From: Lacisediminihabitans profunda
GTDB taxonomy: Bacteria; Actinomycetota; Actinomycetes; Actinomycetales; Microbacteriaceae
Reading direction: 5' to 3'
DNA: 64,000 nt
Assembly: GCF_008040105.1 (NCBI RefSeq)
Contig: NZ_VRMG01000005.1
Span: forward strand, 1 to 64,000
A model generated the notes under the pieces. It did no database searches. It saw only the letters and a program-made list of their open reading frames with translations, and was not told the DNA's origin. A program made the translations under genes and the position numbers. Positions 1-8,559 of the stretch are shown here, piece after piece (position 1 is the stretch's first letter; each line of letters begins with the position of its first letter).

Positions 1-56
1 CCCGCCCTCACCCGCCCTCACCTGCCCTCACCCGCCCTCCCTCGCTCACTCACCCG
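1..56. repeat. Short tandem decamer repeats
   Basis: The window opens with about four imperfect copies of a CCCGCCCTCA decamer followed by degenerate CTCACT units. No coding signal is evident. It lies downstream of the helicase-associated gene, where an XPB-type helicase gene is often found in actinobacteria. The array may continue to the left of the window. Confidence 0.7.
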
Positions 57-154
57 CGTGCATAACTCCGGCAGAATTTTGCGGCGGGGTACCCGGCGCC
101 CGGGATTCCGGGGCGCGAGCCGGTCGGCGCGGATTTCTGCCGGAGTTATGCACG
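57..154. repeat. 20-bp perfect inverted repeat flanking a 58-bp GC-rich spacer
   Basis: Bases 57-76 (starting CGTGCATAACTCC) are the exact reverse complement of bases 135-154 (ending GGAGTTATGCACG). The spacer of 77-134 is very GC-rich and could fold further. No ORF is convincing here. The arms are far longer than chance for 20 perfect bases. It could be a dispersed intergenic palindromic element, a miniature element or a strong hairpin. No other copy was noticed in this window. Confidence 0.75.
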
Positions 155-174
155 GGCGACCGGCGGCCCAGCGA

Positions 175-290
175 GCCGTCGCGGCAGGCGCAGCGGGGCG
201 GCAGGCGCAGCGGGGCCGCGGGGCAGCGGGGCGGCAGGCGCTGCGGGGCGACAGGCGCAGCAGGCGGCAGCGGGTGCGACCGGGCGGACC
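175..290. repeat. Degenerate GC-rich tandem repeat (GCGGCAGGCG units)
   Basis: About six imperfect units around GCGGCAGGCGCAGCGGGGC follow one another. The ORFs that cross this stretch have compositionally biased Arg/Ala-rich translations and are not credible. It separates the inverted repeat from the stop codon of the helicase-associated gene at 295. Confidence 0.55.
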
Positions 291-294
291 GAAC

Positions 295-2169
295 TCAGAG
301 CGCGGGGCCGAGCCCGGCGATGCTCGCGAGCGGCAGCGTGCGCTCGATCGCCGACTTCTTGTCCCGCCCACGCAGCCGCCCGCCGGCCACGCTCGTCGGC
401 TCCAGCTGGTAGTCGATGACCGATCCGTTGGGCATGCTCACGCTCACGGTCAGCGCCGACCGCGCCTTGATCGCCACGTCGAGCTGGCGGATGAGCCAGG
501 CCTGACTGGCCTCGCCCTCCTCCGGCTCGCCGCCGAGCCGAAGGCGTTCGATCAGCGTCTCGATGGGGTTGACCGCGCCGGCTGCCGCCGACCGCGCGGT
601 GCGCTGTCGTCGGAGCGCGATGATCTCCCCGGTCGCATCCTCCGCCGCGATCGGGTAGCGCGCGTCGCTGAGCGACCAGAACACGACATCGCGCGAGAAC
701 CGGCTCTCCAGCCGACCGGCGTCGAGCCGGGCGAGCCCGAGCGCCGACAGGTTCTGGTCGACCATGATCGTGCCGAGCAGGTGCTCGTCGTCGGAGCGCA
801 GATAGCTTCTCGCCTCGGTGCCCGGCGCATCGACCACGCCCACCCGAACCAGTCCGTAGCGGGCGGCGGCCTCGCCGACGAGGTAGTCGAGGGGCTGCGG
901 GATGCCGGTGAGCGAGATGCTACGCAGGAATTCCAGGATCGACTCGGCGGTCTCTCCCGAGGCCATCGCGCGGTTGACGCTCGAGGTAGACACGCGGTAG
1001 CTGGAGGCGAGGGCGCGGCTCTCGGCATCCGCGATCGACCGCAGCCGGGCATCCACCCGGGGAGTGAGCGGCCCGGGCGCCACGACCGAGAGGTCGTGCT
1101 GCAGGTACACCTGCTCCACTTCGGCGGGCAGCAGGGCCGCCATGGCGGCCGCGGCGTCGTCCAGGGCGTCGCCCAGCAGGAGGGAGCCGGGACCGGTGGG
1201 GGCCTGGTTCGCCGTGATTCCGAGCAGCTCGGCGTCGCGGGTGTAGACGGTGATGCGTTCGTCCATCCAGTCGCCGCCCGCCGGGTACAGCCAGTCGACG
1301 TAGCCCCTCAGCCCCTGGCCCCAGACGGCGTGGGTTCGCTCGCCGAGGAGGGTTCGGATGTCGCCGGGCAAGTGACCGAACCAGGCGCCGGCGAGCACGG
1401 CCCAGCGCGCGCCCGAGGATTCGAGCAGCCAGGACGCCCCGGCCTCGGTGATCATCCAGGACCCGGTCTCGCGGGCCACCAGCTCGGCCCGGTCGGCCAC
1501 GGCGAGGAGGTTCGCGACCGACTCGAGATCCACGGACATCGCGTTGGCGAGCCGCTTGCTGTCCGGCAGCGCCACCCCGCCCTTGGCGAGTTCGCGGGCC
1601 GGATCGCGTTCGATCTCGACGAGCAGTTCGGTGATCGCGGTCGTGGCGGCGAAGGCGCGCTCGGCGCCCAGCCGGTCGATGAATCTGCGGTCGACGTCTG
1701 GCACGGGTTCGAGCGCGGCGGGCGGGGTCGCAAGCGCGAGGTCGGCAAGTCCCGGAAGGCCGAAGGCCGGCCACGATCGCAACTGCTGGCGCACGCCGTC
1801 GTAGGGGGCGACCGTCAGCGGGTCCTCCTCGAGCAGCAGCATGGCGCGCGCCTGGTCCGCGCGTTCGGCGATCACCTGGGCGGTGGGGGCGCTGCCCGCG
1901 ATCGAGGACAGCAGGGCCTCCACCCTGGCGAGGTCGGGGGCGTCCCCCGTCTGGTCGGCGAGCTGGCCGGCGGCCGCGAGCACCGCGAGGGTCTGCCGAT
2001 CAAGCCGGGTCAGGGCCTGCTGGATCGACGCCCTGTCGAGAAAGGCCTCGGCGAGGTCGAAGAAGTCCTTGATCCCGGAGGTGCCGACGCCTCGGTCGTT
2101 CATCGCCCGCGCGAGTTCCGCATCCGACATGGCGCGGAGCCGTGAGGCGAGCGACAGGGTGTTGCTCAT
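295..2169 (-). CDS. Helicase-associated domain protein (XPB/Ssl2 N-terminal-like)
   Basis: A 624-residue cytoplasmic protein resembling the actinobacterial Helicase_C_3-type protein usually encoded next to an XPB-like DNA repair helicase. The N-terminal third is alpha-helical with winged-helix-like segments. The C-terminal third (about residues 400-560) carries the helicase-associated domain, with SSVNRAMASGET and a segment around GIPQPLDYLVGEAA. No Walker A or DEAD motif is visible, so it is not itself a helicase. It probably partners a DNA repair helicase. The expected helicase gene would lie to the left, but the 294 bases there hold only repeats. The end contains a short basic patch before the terminal ASIAGLGPAL. 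Family assignment is from memory of the sequence type. Confidence 0.8.
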   Translation of the reverse strand: MSNTLSLASRLRAMSDAELARAMNDRGVGTSGIKDFFDLAEAFLDRASIQQALTRLDRQTLAVLAAAGQLADQTGDAPDLARVEALLSSIAGSAPTAQVIAERADQARAMLLLEEDPLTVAPYDGVRQQLRSWPAFGLPGLADLALATPPAALEPVPDVDRRFIDRLGAERAFAATTAITELLVEIERDPARELAKGGVALPDSKRLANAMSVDLESVANLLAVADRAELVARETGSWMITEAGASWLLESSGARWAVLAGAWFGHLPGDIRTLLGERTHAVWGQGLRGYVDWLYPAGGDWMDERITVYTRDAELLGITANQAPTGPGSLLLGDALDDAAAAMAALLPAEVEQVYLQHDLSVVAPGPLTPRVDARLRSIADAESRALASSYRVSTSSVNRAMASGETAESILEFLRSISLTGIPQPLDYLVGEAAARYGLVRVGVVDAPGTEARSYLRSDDEHLLGTIMVDQNLSALGLARLDAGRLESRFSRDVVFWSLSDARYPIAAEDATGEIIALRRQRTARSAAAGAVNPIETLIERLRLGGEPEEGEASQAWLIRQLDVAIKARSALTVSVSMPNGSVIDYQLEPTSVAGGRLRGRDKKSAIERTLPLASIAGLGPAL

Positions 2170-2217
2170 GGGCCCTCAATGTGAGTCGATGTCCGGCGGC
2201 GTCGCCGGGCGGTTGGG

Positions 2218-2517
2218 CTACTTCTTGGACTTGGATCGTGGCTTGGGCTTGGCCGACCGCTCGGCCTCGAGCTGGGCCCTGGCCTCCGCGCTGCGCCGGC
2301 GGGCGCTGATCACGGTGAGTGCCACGATGAGCAGGATGCCCAGCGGAAGTCCGATGAGCGGCAAGACCCCGAAGATCGGCCAGATGGATTTGGCTCCGGC
2401 CGCGGCGGCGATGAGCACACCGATGAGGTCGAGGATCGCGACGGCAATCACGGTCACGATCATGTACGCGAGCACACGTTCGTTACGATGAATGGTCACT
2501 GGGGTTTCTTTTGCCAC
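2218..2517 (-). CDS. Small two-TM membrane protein
   Basis: A 99-residue protein with a short polar N-terminus, two hydrophobic segments (about residues 16-38 and 46-70) and a Lys/Ser/Arg-rich cytoplasmic tail ending KPRSKSKK. It is probably an inner-membrane protein of unknown role. It is divergent from the cold-shock gene and shares its 69-bp upstream region. Similar small proteins occur beside helicase-associated genes in Microbacteriaceae. No catalytic motif is seen and no function is assigned. Confidence 0.75.
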   Translation of the reverse strand: MAKETPVTIHRNERVLAYMIVTVIAVAILDLIGVLIAAAAGAKSIWPIFGVLPLIGLPLGILLIVALTVISARRRSAEARAQLEAERSAKPKPRSKSKK

Positions 2518-2586
2518 AGTGACAAGGATAAGGCCCCCCGACTGCCCGTAGGCTTACAGCTAGGTCTAAGCGAAAGAGGTATTGCC

Positions 2587-2967
2587 ATGCCAACCGGCAA
2601 GGTCAAATTTTACGACGACGAGAAGGGCTTCGGCTTCATCAGTTCCGATGATGGCCAGGAAGTCTTCCTGCACGCGTCCGCCCTCCCAGCGGGAACCACG
2701 GTCAAGGCCGGAACAAAGCTCGAGTTCGGCATCGCCGACGGCAAGCGGGGCGCCCAGGCGCTCTCGGTTCGGGTCTTGGAGGCTCCACCGAGCCTCGTCA
2801 AACTGAGCCGCAAGCCGGCCGACGACATGGCCGTCATCATCGAAGACCTCGTCAAGCTCCTCGACGGCGTCGGCACGAACCTCAAACGGGGCCGTTACCC
2901 CGACAACAAGCACGGCAAGACGATTGCCGCGATGTTGCGCAAGGTCGCGGATGAGCTCGATGCCTGA
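2587..2967 (+). CDS. Cold-shock domain protein with C-terminal extension
   Basis: A 126-residue protein. Residues 1-65 are a cold-shock (OB-fold) nucleic-acid-binding domain with RNP1-like KGFGFI (after FYDDE) and RNP2-like VFLHAS. This is followed by an extension of about 60 residues (PPSLVKLSRK to the end) typical of the longer actinobacterial CspB-type proteins rather than the 67-residue classical form. The longer upstream reading frame was rejected because ATG 2587 has an AAAGAGG ribosome-binding site just before it and the domain begins right after the start (MPTGKVKF). Its stop overlaps the start of the DUF3027 gene by 8 bp, so the two are probably cotranslated. The role is likely as an RNA chaperone, constitutive or cold-induced. 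Confidence 0.92.
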   Translation: MPTGKVKFYDDEKGFGFISSDDGQEVFLHASALPAGTTVKAGTKLEFGIADGKRGAQALSVRVLEAPPSLVKLSRKPADDMAVIIEDLVKLLDGVGTNLKRGRYPDNKHGKTIAAMLRKVADELDA

Positions 2968-3652
2968 GTTGGACACAGTGCCTGAGTCGGCCTCCACGCC
3001 TGAGTCGAGCACGGCGTCGATCGCCGCGACGCCGGCCGACTTCGAACTGGGCCGCACGGCCCTGCTCGAGATCACGTCTGCGGCCTCGGTCGGCGCGCCG
3101 GCCGGGTCGATCGACCTGGGCGACGGCGTCGTCACCGTCTACTTCGACAGCCTGCTGGCCGGTTACCCCGGCTGGCGCTGGACGGTGAGCATCGCGCACG
3201 TCGACGGCGAGGCGAGCGCGCTGGAGACCGAGCTCACGCCGGGGGACGACGCGCTGCTGTCGCCTGCCTGGATTCCGTGGGTGGACCGTCTCGCCGACCT
3301 TCAGGTGGCCGAGGACGGGTTCGAGGCAGACGACTCTGACGACGACGATGACGATGAGGACGAAGACGAAGACGAAGACGACGATGACGACGACGACCTC
3401 GGCAGCGATGTGCTGCATGGCGGGGATCTCGATGGCGTCGACATCGACGAGGCGGTCGACCCCGAGCTGGGCAACTCGCTCGACGACCACATCGAAGACG
3501 ACGACGAGCTCGAACTAGGTGTGGCGCCAGTTGGTGTAGAGGATTCCGACGAGTCCGAGGGCGATTCCGACGACGCAGGTCCAGAGCCAGAGGCCGTTGC
3601 CGGCGGCGAGGAGTGGCCCGAGTACGGCCAGGAGCACGACAAGAGCTACTAG
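2960..3652 (+). CDS. DUF3027 family protein with long acidic tract
   Basis: A 230-residue protein. The N-terminal half has the DUF3027 signature: LLEITSAASVG, then LAGYPGWRWTVS, then LLSPAWIPWVDRLADLQ. The second half is a very acidic low-complexity region with a run of about 25 Asp/Glu around residues 128-152, then LGSDVLHGGDLDGVDIDE. The start at ATG 2960 overlaps the csp stop; an in-frame ATG at 2924 would only add residues out of the csp frame. The last 138 bases overlap the oppositely oriented DUF2530 gene, so either both proteins use this DNA or this tail is longer than in relatives. The function is unknown. Synteny csp-DUF3027-DUF2530-serC is conserved in actinobacteria. Confidence 0.85.
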   Translation: MPELDTVPESASTPESSTASIAATPADFELGRTALLEITSAASVGAPAGSIDLGDGVVTVYFDSLLAGYPGWRWTVSIAHVDGEASALETELTPGDDALLSPAWIPWVDRLADLQVAEDGFEADDSDDDDDDEDEDEDEDDDDDDDLGSDVLHGGDLDGVDIDEAVDPELGNSLDDHIEDDDELELGVAPVGVEDSDESEGDSDDAGPEPEAVAGGEEWPEYGQEHDKSY

Positions 3653-3748
3653 CCACAGGCTCACGCCCACGAGCATCGCCTTGCGGTCGTCGGTCTTCAC
3701 CGGCGACGGATCCGGCCGGCGCTCGGAGTCCTTCAGCCAGAGCCGCAT
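3515..3748 (-). CDS. DUF2530 family two-TM membrane protein
   Basis: A 77-residue protein with a soluble N-terminus containing RRPDPSPVKTDD, then two hydrophobic helices (about residues 26-45 and 52-72) and the family-type ending GILYTNWRHT. It matches the DUF2530 pattern of small actinobacterial membrane proteins next to serC. The gene is convergent with DUF3027 and overlaps it by 138 bp at the 3' end. It lies 3 bp upstream of the serC... stop side, reading in the same direction as serC and just downstream of it. No function is known. Confidence 0.82.
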   Translation of the reverse strand: MRLWLKDSERRPDPSPVKTDDRKAMLVGVSLWLVALVVLLAVLGPLLAAGNGLWLWTCVVGIALGLVGILYTNWRHT

Positions 3749-3751
3749 GGG

Positions 3752-5662
<1,911 letters not shown>

Positions 5663-5686
5663 TTTTCGCCACTTGGTGAACGCAAG

Positions 5687-5715
5687 GTGACAAAAAGGTA
5701 ACGGTCCCGTAGCCT
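5687..5715 (+). promoter_or_regulatory. Putative sigma70-type promoter and leader of NlpC/P60 gene
   Basis: GTGACA (5687-5692), a 17-bp spacer and TAGCCT (5710-5715) form a plausible -35/-10 pair. Transcription from about 5722 would give a leader of roughly 140 nt before the TTG start at 5861. Cell-wall NlpC/P60 genes in actinobacteria often have c-di-AMP riboswitch leaders, but I could not match the consensus here, so the leader is unclassified. Confidence 0.4.
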
Positions 5716-5860
5716 AGGCAGGTCCACACCACCCGAAACGCGGTAATTGGACCCGGAACTGCAACGTCTCACATCCAACCTGCAGACTCCGAGAATGCAC
5801 TCGATGAGCGAAAGGGATGGGGCGACTGCCTAGAGTCGTCGGGACGCAGGAGTCGAACTC

Positions 5861-6613
5861 TTGACCGAACTAGAACCACGCGGAACATCGCAAGAAATAC
5901 CCGCCAAGCTCGAAACCCCGGCCAGACAGAAGAGTCTTTCGCGCCTCCGTCATCGCGGCGGCCCGCTCAAGCTCGTGATTATCGCCGTCTCGACCGGGCT
6001 CATCGCCACTCTCGCCATCCCGGCCTACGCCTCCAACGAGAGCGCGGATGCCGAGAAGACCGCCGCCGCCACCGAGCAGCTCAACTTCGTGCACGCGAAC
6101 GCCCAGACCCTCAACGTGACTCCCGCCGTGGCCCTCGGCGCCGTCGAGCGCGACGCGTACACCGCCACCTCCGCGGTGAAGATCGCGGCCGCCAAGGCGG
6201 CCGCCAAGGCAACCGTCAAGACGGTCGCCGCCACACGCGGAACGGCCATCAACCCGGGCCTTCCGTCGTTCAGCCTCGACGGCATCTTCGCCGAAGGGAT
6301 GAAGTACGTCGGAGTGCCCTATGTCTACGGCGGGTCGACGCCGGCCGGCTTCGACTGCTCCGGGTTCGTGCTCTTCCTCTACTCGCACGTGGGCATCAGC
6401 CTCGCCCACAACGCCCGGATTCAGGGACAGTCCGGCACCGTCATCTCCCAGGCGGATGCCCGCCCCGGCGACCTGGTGATCTTCTACGGTGGAGCCCACG
6501 ACGGCATCTACGCCGGCAACAACATGGTGCTCGACGCGCCAAAGCCCGGAGGATCGGTGGGCGTCCGCGCGATCTGGACCTCCGACGTCTTCTTCGTTCG
6601 CCTCGGCATCTAG
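5861..6613 (+). CDS. Secreted or anchored NlpC/P60 peptidoglycan hydrolase
   Basis: A 250-residue C40-family cysteine peptidase. The cytoplasmic N-terminus is basic, a hydrophobic helix spans about residues 36-56 ending PAYASNE (signal peptide or signal anchor), then an Ala/Lys-rich linker and a Gly/Pro stretch lead to the NlpC/P60 domain (about 140-250). The catalytic Cys is C166 in FDCSGFV and the likely His is H213 in GGAHDGIY. It is expected to cut D-Glu-diaminopimelate-type bonds in cell-wall stem peptides during growth or division. It starts with TTG at 5861, preceded by GCAGGAG. It stands alone with a long leader. Confidence 0.88.
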   Translation: MTELEPRGTSQEIPAKLETPARQKSLSRLRHRGGPLKLVIIAVSTGLIATLAIPAYASNESADAEKTAAATEQLNFVHANAQTLNVTPAVALGAVERDAYTATSAVKIAAAKAAAKATVKTVAATRGTAINPGLPSFSLDGIFAEGMKYVGVPYVYGGSTPAGFDCSGFVLFLYSHVGISLAHNARIQGQSGTVISQADARPGDLVIFYGGAHDGIYAGNNMVLDAPKPGGSVGVRAIWTSDVFFVRLGI

Positions 6614-6715
6614 CTTCTGCCAGCCTTCCCGCCGCTTTAGCCGCCTGTAGCTGGCCTTTTCTGCCGCGCCCTGCGCCCTCCCCTGCCCCTCGGCCCCTCG
6701 GCCCCTCCCGGTCAT
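6614..6715. other. C-rich intergenic stretch
   Basis: Gap after the NlpC gene. It is pyrimidine-rich (repeated CCCCTCGG motifs) with no gene. It leads directly into the palindromic repeat array at 6716. Short ORFs here are shadow frames. Confidence 0.5.
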
Positions 6716-7006
6716 CCGTCACTAACTGCTGGCTGGGGCACCTGAGCGAGCACTTGGTGACGGTTGAGTGGCGGGGGAGGCGGGCCGCCGGGTGGCCTGA
6801 GCGTCACTTGCCGCACCCTCCCGGTCATCCGTCACTAACTGCTGGCTGGGTTACCTGAGCGAGCACTTGGTGACGGTTGACCGGGAGGGGCCGGTCGAGT
6901 GGCGGGGGAGGCGGGCCGGCGGGTGGCCTGAGCGTCACCTGGCGCACCCTCCCGGTGATCCGTCACTAACTGCTGGCTGGGGCCCCGGAGCGAGCACTTG
7001 GTGACG
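6716..7006. repeat. Three tandem copies of an imperfect-palindrome repeat
   Basis: Cores lie at 6716-6763, 6829-6876 and 6960-7006. Each begins CCGTCACTAACTGCTGGCTG and ends GAGCACTTGGTGACGG, and the two halves are near reverse complements (CCGTCACxAAxTGCTxGCT). The cores are separated by a conserved GC-rich linker containing GGCGGGGGAGGCGGGCC and GGCCTGAGCGTCAC. Spacing is 113 and then 131 bp, the difference being an insertion in the second unit. RNA from either strand would form a stem with regularly spaced mismatches. There are no ORFs. It looks like an intergenic palindromic repeat family amplified in tandem. Confidence 0.85.
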
Positions 7007-7150
7007 GTTGAATGGCGGGGGAGGCGGGCCGCCGCGAGCTAACGGCTGGTTAACGGATGGCGCTCGGGCGCGCCAAGGCTCAAAAGCGCCAAAATTCTGG
7101 GTTACCCTTAGATCCTTGCAATTCTGAGAGTTGATTTTTCGGGAGAGCCG

Positions 7151-7252
7151 ATGTCAGGAACGAGAGCCATCCAATCCGTGGATGCGCGCGCGCTCTTTTT
7201 CATACGGCACTGCAGTCAGCGGCGCGTGGTCACCCTCGCGCCATCGAGTTAG
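7151..7252 (+). CDS. Candidate 33-aa leader peptide upstream of HNH gene
   Basis: ATG 7151 is preceded by GGGAGAG at suitable spacing and opens a 33-codon frame (MSGTRAIQSV... ...VVTLAPSS) whose TAG stop at 7250-7252 abuts and slightly overlaps the stem of an intrinsic terminator. It is Arg- and Ser-rich with one Cys-Ser-Gln-Arg-Arg run. Position and size suit a transcription-attenuation leader or a small regulated peptide. I do not recognise the peptide. It could also be chance. Confidence 0.4.
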   Translation: MSGTRAIQSVDARALFFIRHCSQRRVVTLAPSS

Positions 7253-7278
7253 GCACTGTCTTCGACAGTGCCTTTTTT
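7252..7278 (+). terminator. Intrinsic terminator between small ORF and HNH gene
   Basis: GGCACTGTC (7252-7260), loop TTC, GACAGTGCC (7264-7272) and then six T form a textbook Rho-independent terminator on the + strand. It sits 85 bp before the HNH start, after the short ORF. The upstream transcription unit must therefore be short, or the terminator acts as an attenuator. Confidence 0.85.
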
Positions 7279-7362
7279 GTTGGCCGCGTTCTCCCAACTC
7301 CCAGATAGTCAGGGTGCATCGAACTGCCTGGAAGCCGTCCAGGCGTTTTCGAAAGGATGAGA

Positions 7363-7860
7363 ATGCGCACGCTGGTCCTCAACGCGGGCTTTGAGCCCCT
7401 CGCCGTGGTGTCCTTCAAGCGAGCACTCGTGCTCGTGATGAACCAGAAGGCTACGATAATCGCGGCGGATGCCGAACATCCGGTCTGGGGCTCGTCCGGC
7501 TCCTACGATCGCCCGTCGGTGATTCTGCTCACCCGCTACGTGCGTATCCCCTCAACGAGGCTGATCCCGGTCAGTCGTCGCGGGGTTCTGCGCCGGGACG
7601 GGCAACGCTGCGCGTACTGCGCCGGCTCGGCCAACACGATCGACCATGTGCTGCCACGTTCGCGCGGCGGCCAGGACTCGTGGGAGAACCTCGTTGCCTG
7701 CTGCCTGCACTGCAACAACGCCAAGGGCAACCGCACGCCGAGCGAGATGGGCTGGAACCTGCGGGTGCGGCCGAAGCCGCCGCACGGCACGGCGTGGCTC
7801 GTGCGCGGCGTGGAGCGCGCCGAGCAGCAGTGGGAAGAGTTTCTGGCGCCCGCCGCCTGA
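7363..7860 (+). CDS. HNH endonuclease family protein
   Basis: A 165-residue protein. The N-terminal part (MRTLVLNAGFEPLAVVSFKRALVL) is the conserved opening of the widespread actinobacterial HNH protein. The HNH domain is at about residues 80-125, with CAYC and CLHC as zinc-binding pairs and the HNH-type core IDHVLPRSRGG with N in WENLVACC and the later HCNNAKGN. Start ATG 7363 was preferred over ATG 7357 because AAAGGA lies at proper distance and the family begins MRTLVLN. It probably nicks or cuts DNA; the physiological role is unknown. It lies just upstream of tRNA-Arg. Confidence 0.9.
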   Translation: MRTLVLNAGFEPLAVVSFKRALVLVMNQKATIIAADAEHPVWGSSGSYDRPSVILLTRYVRIPSTRLIPVSRRGVLRRDGQRCAYCAGSANTIDHVLPRSRGGQDSWENLVACCLHCNNAKGNRTPSEMGWNLRVRPKPPHGTAWLVRGVERAEQQWEEFLAPAA

Positions 7861-7899
7861 CCGCTGCGCTCGCCCTCACCCGCTAAACTCGTTGAGCCA

Positions 7900-7971
7900 G
7901 CCTCTGTAGCTCAATGGAAGAGCAGTTCCGTCCTAAGGAAACGGTTGGGGGTTCGAGTCCCTCCAGGGGCA
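7900..7971 (+). tRNA. tRNA-Arg (anticodon CCT)
   Basis: The acceptor arms GCCTCTG and CAGGGGC pair with one G-U, the D stem is GCTC/GAGC, the anticodon stem is GTTCC/GGAA(A), the loop GTCCTAA has anticodon CCT, and the T arm GGGGG-TTCGAGT-CCCTC follows. CCA is not encoded. The position-32 base is G rather than the usual pyrimidine, and the outermost anticodon-stem pair is a G-A mismatch. Its 3' end is directly followed by a decayed gene, a typical context for past integration. Confidence 0.88.
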
Positions 7972-7976
7972 CACTG

Positions 7977-8111
7977 ATTTCAACGAATACGGCGAATCGC
8001 GGACGACAATGCGATTGGGCGTCAACCGGGTCAGTTCGGCCTCGATTGCCGTCGGGATCGAATCAGCCGACACCAGCAGAACCGGTTCACCGTCCTTGCT
8101 AAGCGCGAAGA
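7977..8111 (-). pseudogene. Remnant of a cell-wall-binding repeat 2 (CWB2) protein
   Basis: Read on the minus strand, about 44 codons give ALSKDGEPVLLVSADSIP, then TAIEAELTRLTPNRIVV, which is the pattern of one CWB2 (PF04122-like) surface repeat. The frame is closed upstream by a stop near 8114, and there is no start or further repeat. It is a stranded fragment between tRNA-Arg and the GlcG-like gene. It is probably left from a deletion or from an element inserted at the tRNA. Confidence 0.65.
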
Positions 8112-8112
8112 G

Positions 8113-8559
8113 TCAGTGCTCTTCGTCAAAGCCAGCTTGAGCGGGGCGCTGGCCGTCGAACAATCTCTTGGCTGCGTGGGCGCAGTCGTGATCTTCGGCC
8201 GCACTCGCTCCACTGACGCCTATTCCTCCGACGATGACCGGTCCATCGTGCAGTGGCACTCCGCCCCCGAAAATGACGTAGCGTCCGTTCCCGTTAGCGT
8301 GCAATCCAAACAGTGGACCGCCCGGCGCGGCGAGTATCGCCAACTCAGCCGTCGACACACTCTGCGCAACAGCGGTGTAGGCCTTGTCGACGGCGAGCGT
8401 CGGACCGGCAATTTCAGCACCGTCCATTCGCTGGAACGCCACCAGATGACCGCCTGAGTCGACGACGGCGATACTCACGTTCACCTCGAGCGCCGTGGCG
8501 TGCCGGTGGGCAGCCGTTATGAGCTGCTCCGCGATGTCCAGGGTCAGCGGTCGCGTCAC
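8113..8559 (-). CDS. GlcG/HbpS-family protein
   Basis: A 148-residue soluble protein of the GlcG/HbpS family, with SIAVVDSGGHLVAFQRMDGA, KAYTAVAQSV and a Gly-rich region FGGGVPLHDG followed by VGGIGVSGASAAEDHDCA. Members bind heme or act as small ligand-binding or accessory proteins in catabolic operons; enzymatic activity is not established. The start overlaps the upstream APC permease stop by 4 bp, so it is the second gene of that operon. Its role is probably linked to the transported amine. Confidence 0.85.
   Translation of the reverse strand: MTRPLTLDIAEQLITAAHRHATALEVNVSIAVVDSGGHLVAFQRMDGAEIAGPTLAVDKAYTAVAQSVSTAELAILAAPGGPLFGLHANGNGRYVIFGGGVPLHDGPVIVGGIGVSGASAAEDHDCAHAAKRLFDGQRPAQAGFDEEH

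Noticed and set aside
58-2145. 695-codon ORF on the + strand
   Set aside because: It is antisense to the helicase-associated gene, is Arg/Gly/Asp-rich without domain motifs, and runs through tandem repeats; it is a high-GC shadow frame.
3301-3642. Serine-rich 113-codon ORF opposite the acidic tract
   Set aside because: Poly-Ser is simply the antisense translation of the Asp/Glu repeat in the DUF3027 gene.
5714-5833. Long-range pairing CTAGGCAG/CTGCCTAG around the NlpC leader, possibly a c-di-AMP riboswitch
   Set aside because: The 5' arm overlaps the predicted -10 box, so it would hardly be in the RNA, and the conserved ydaO core could not be found.
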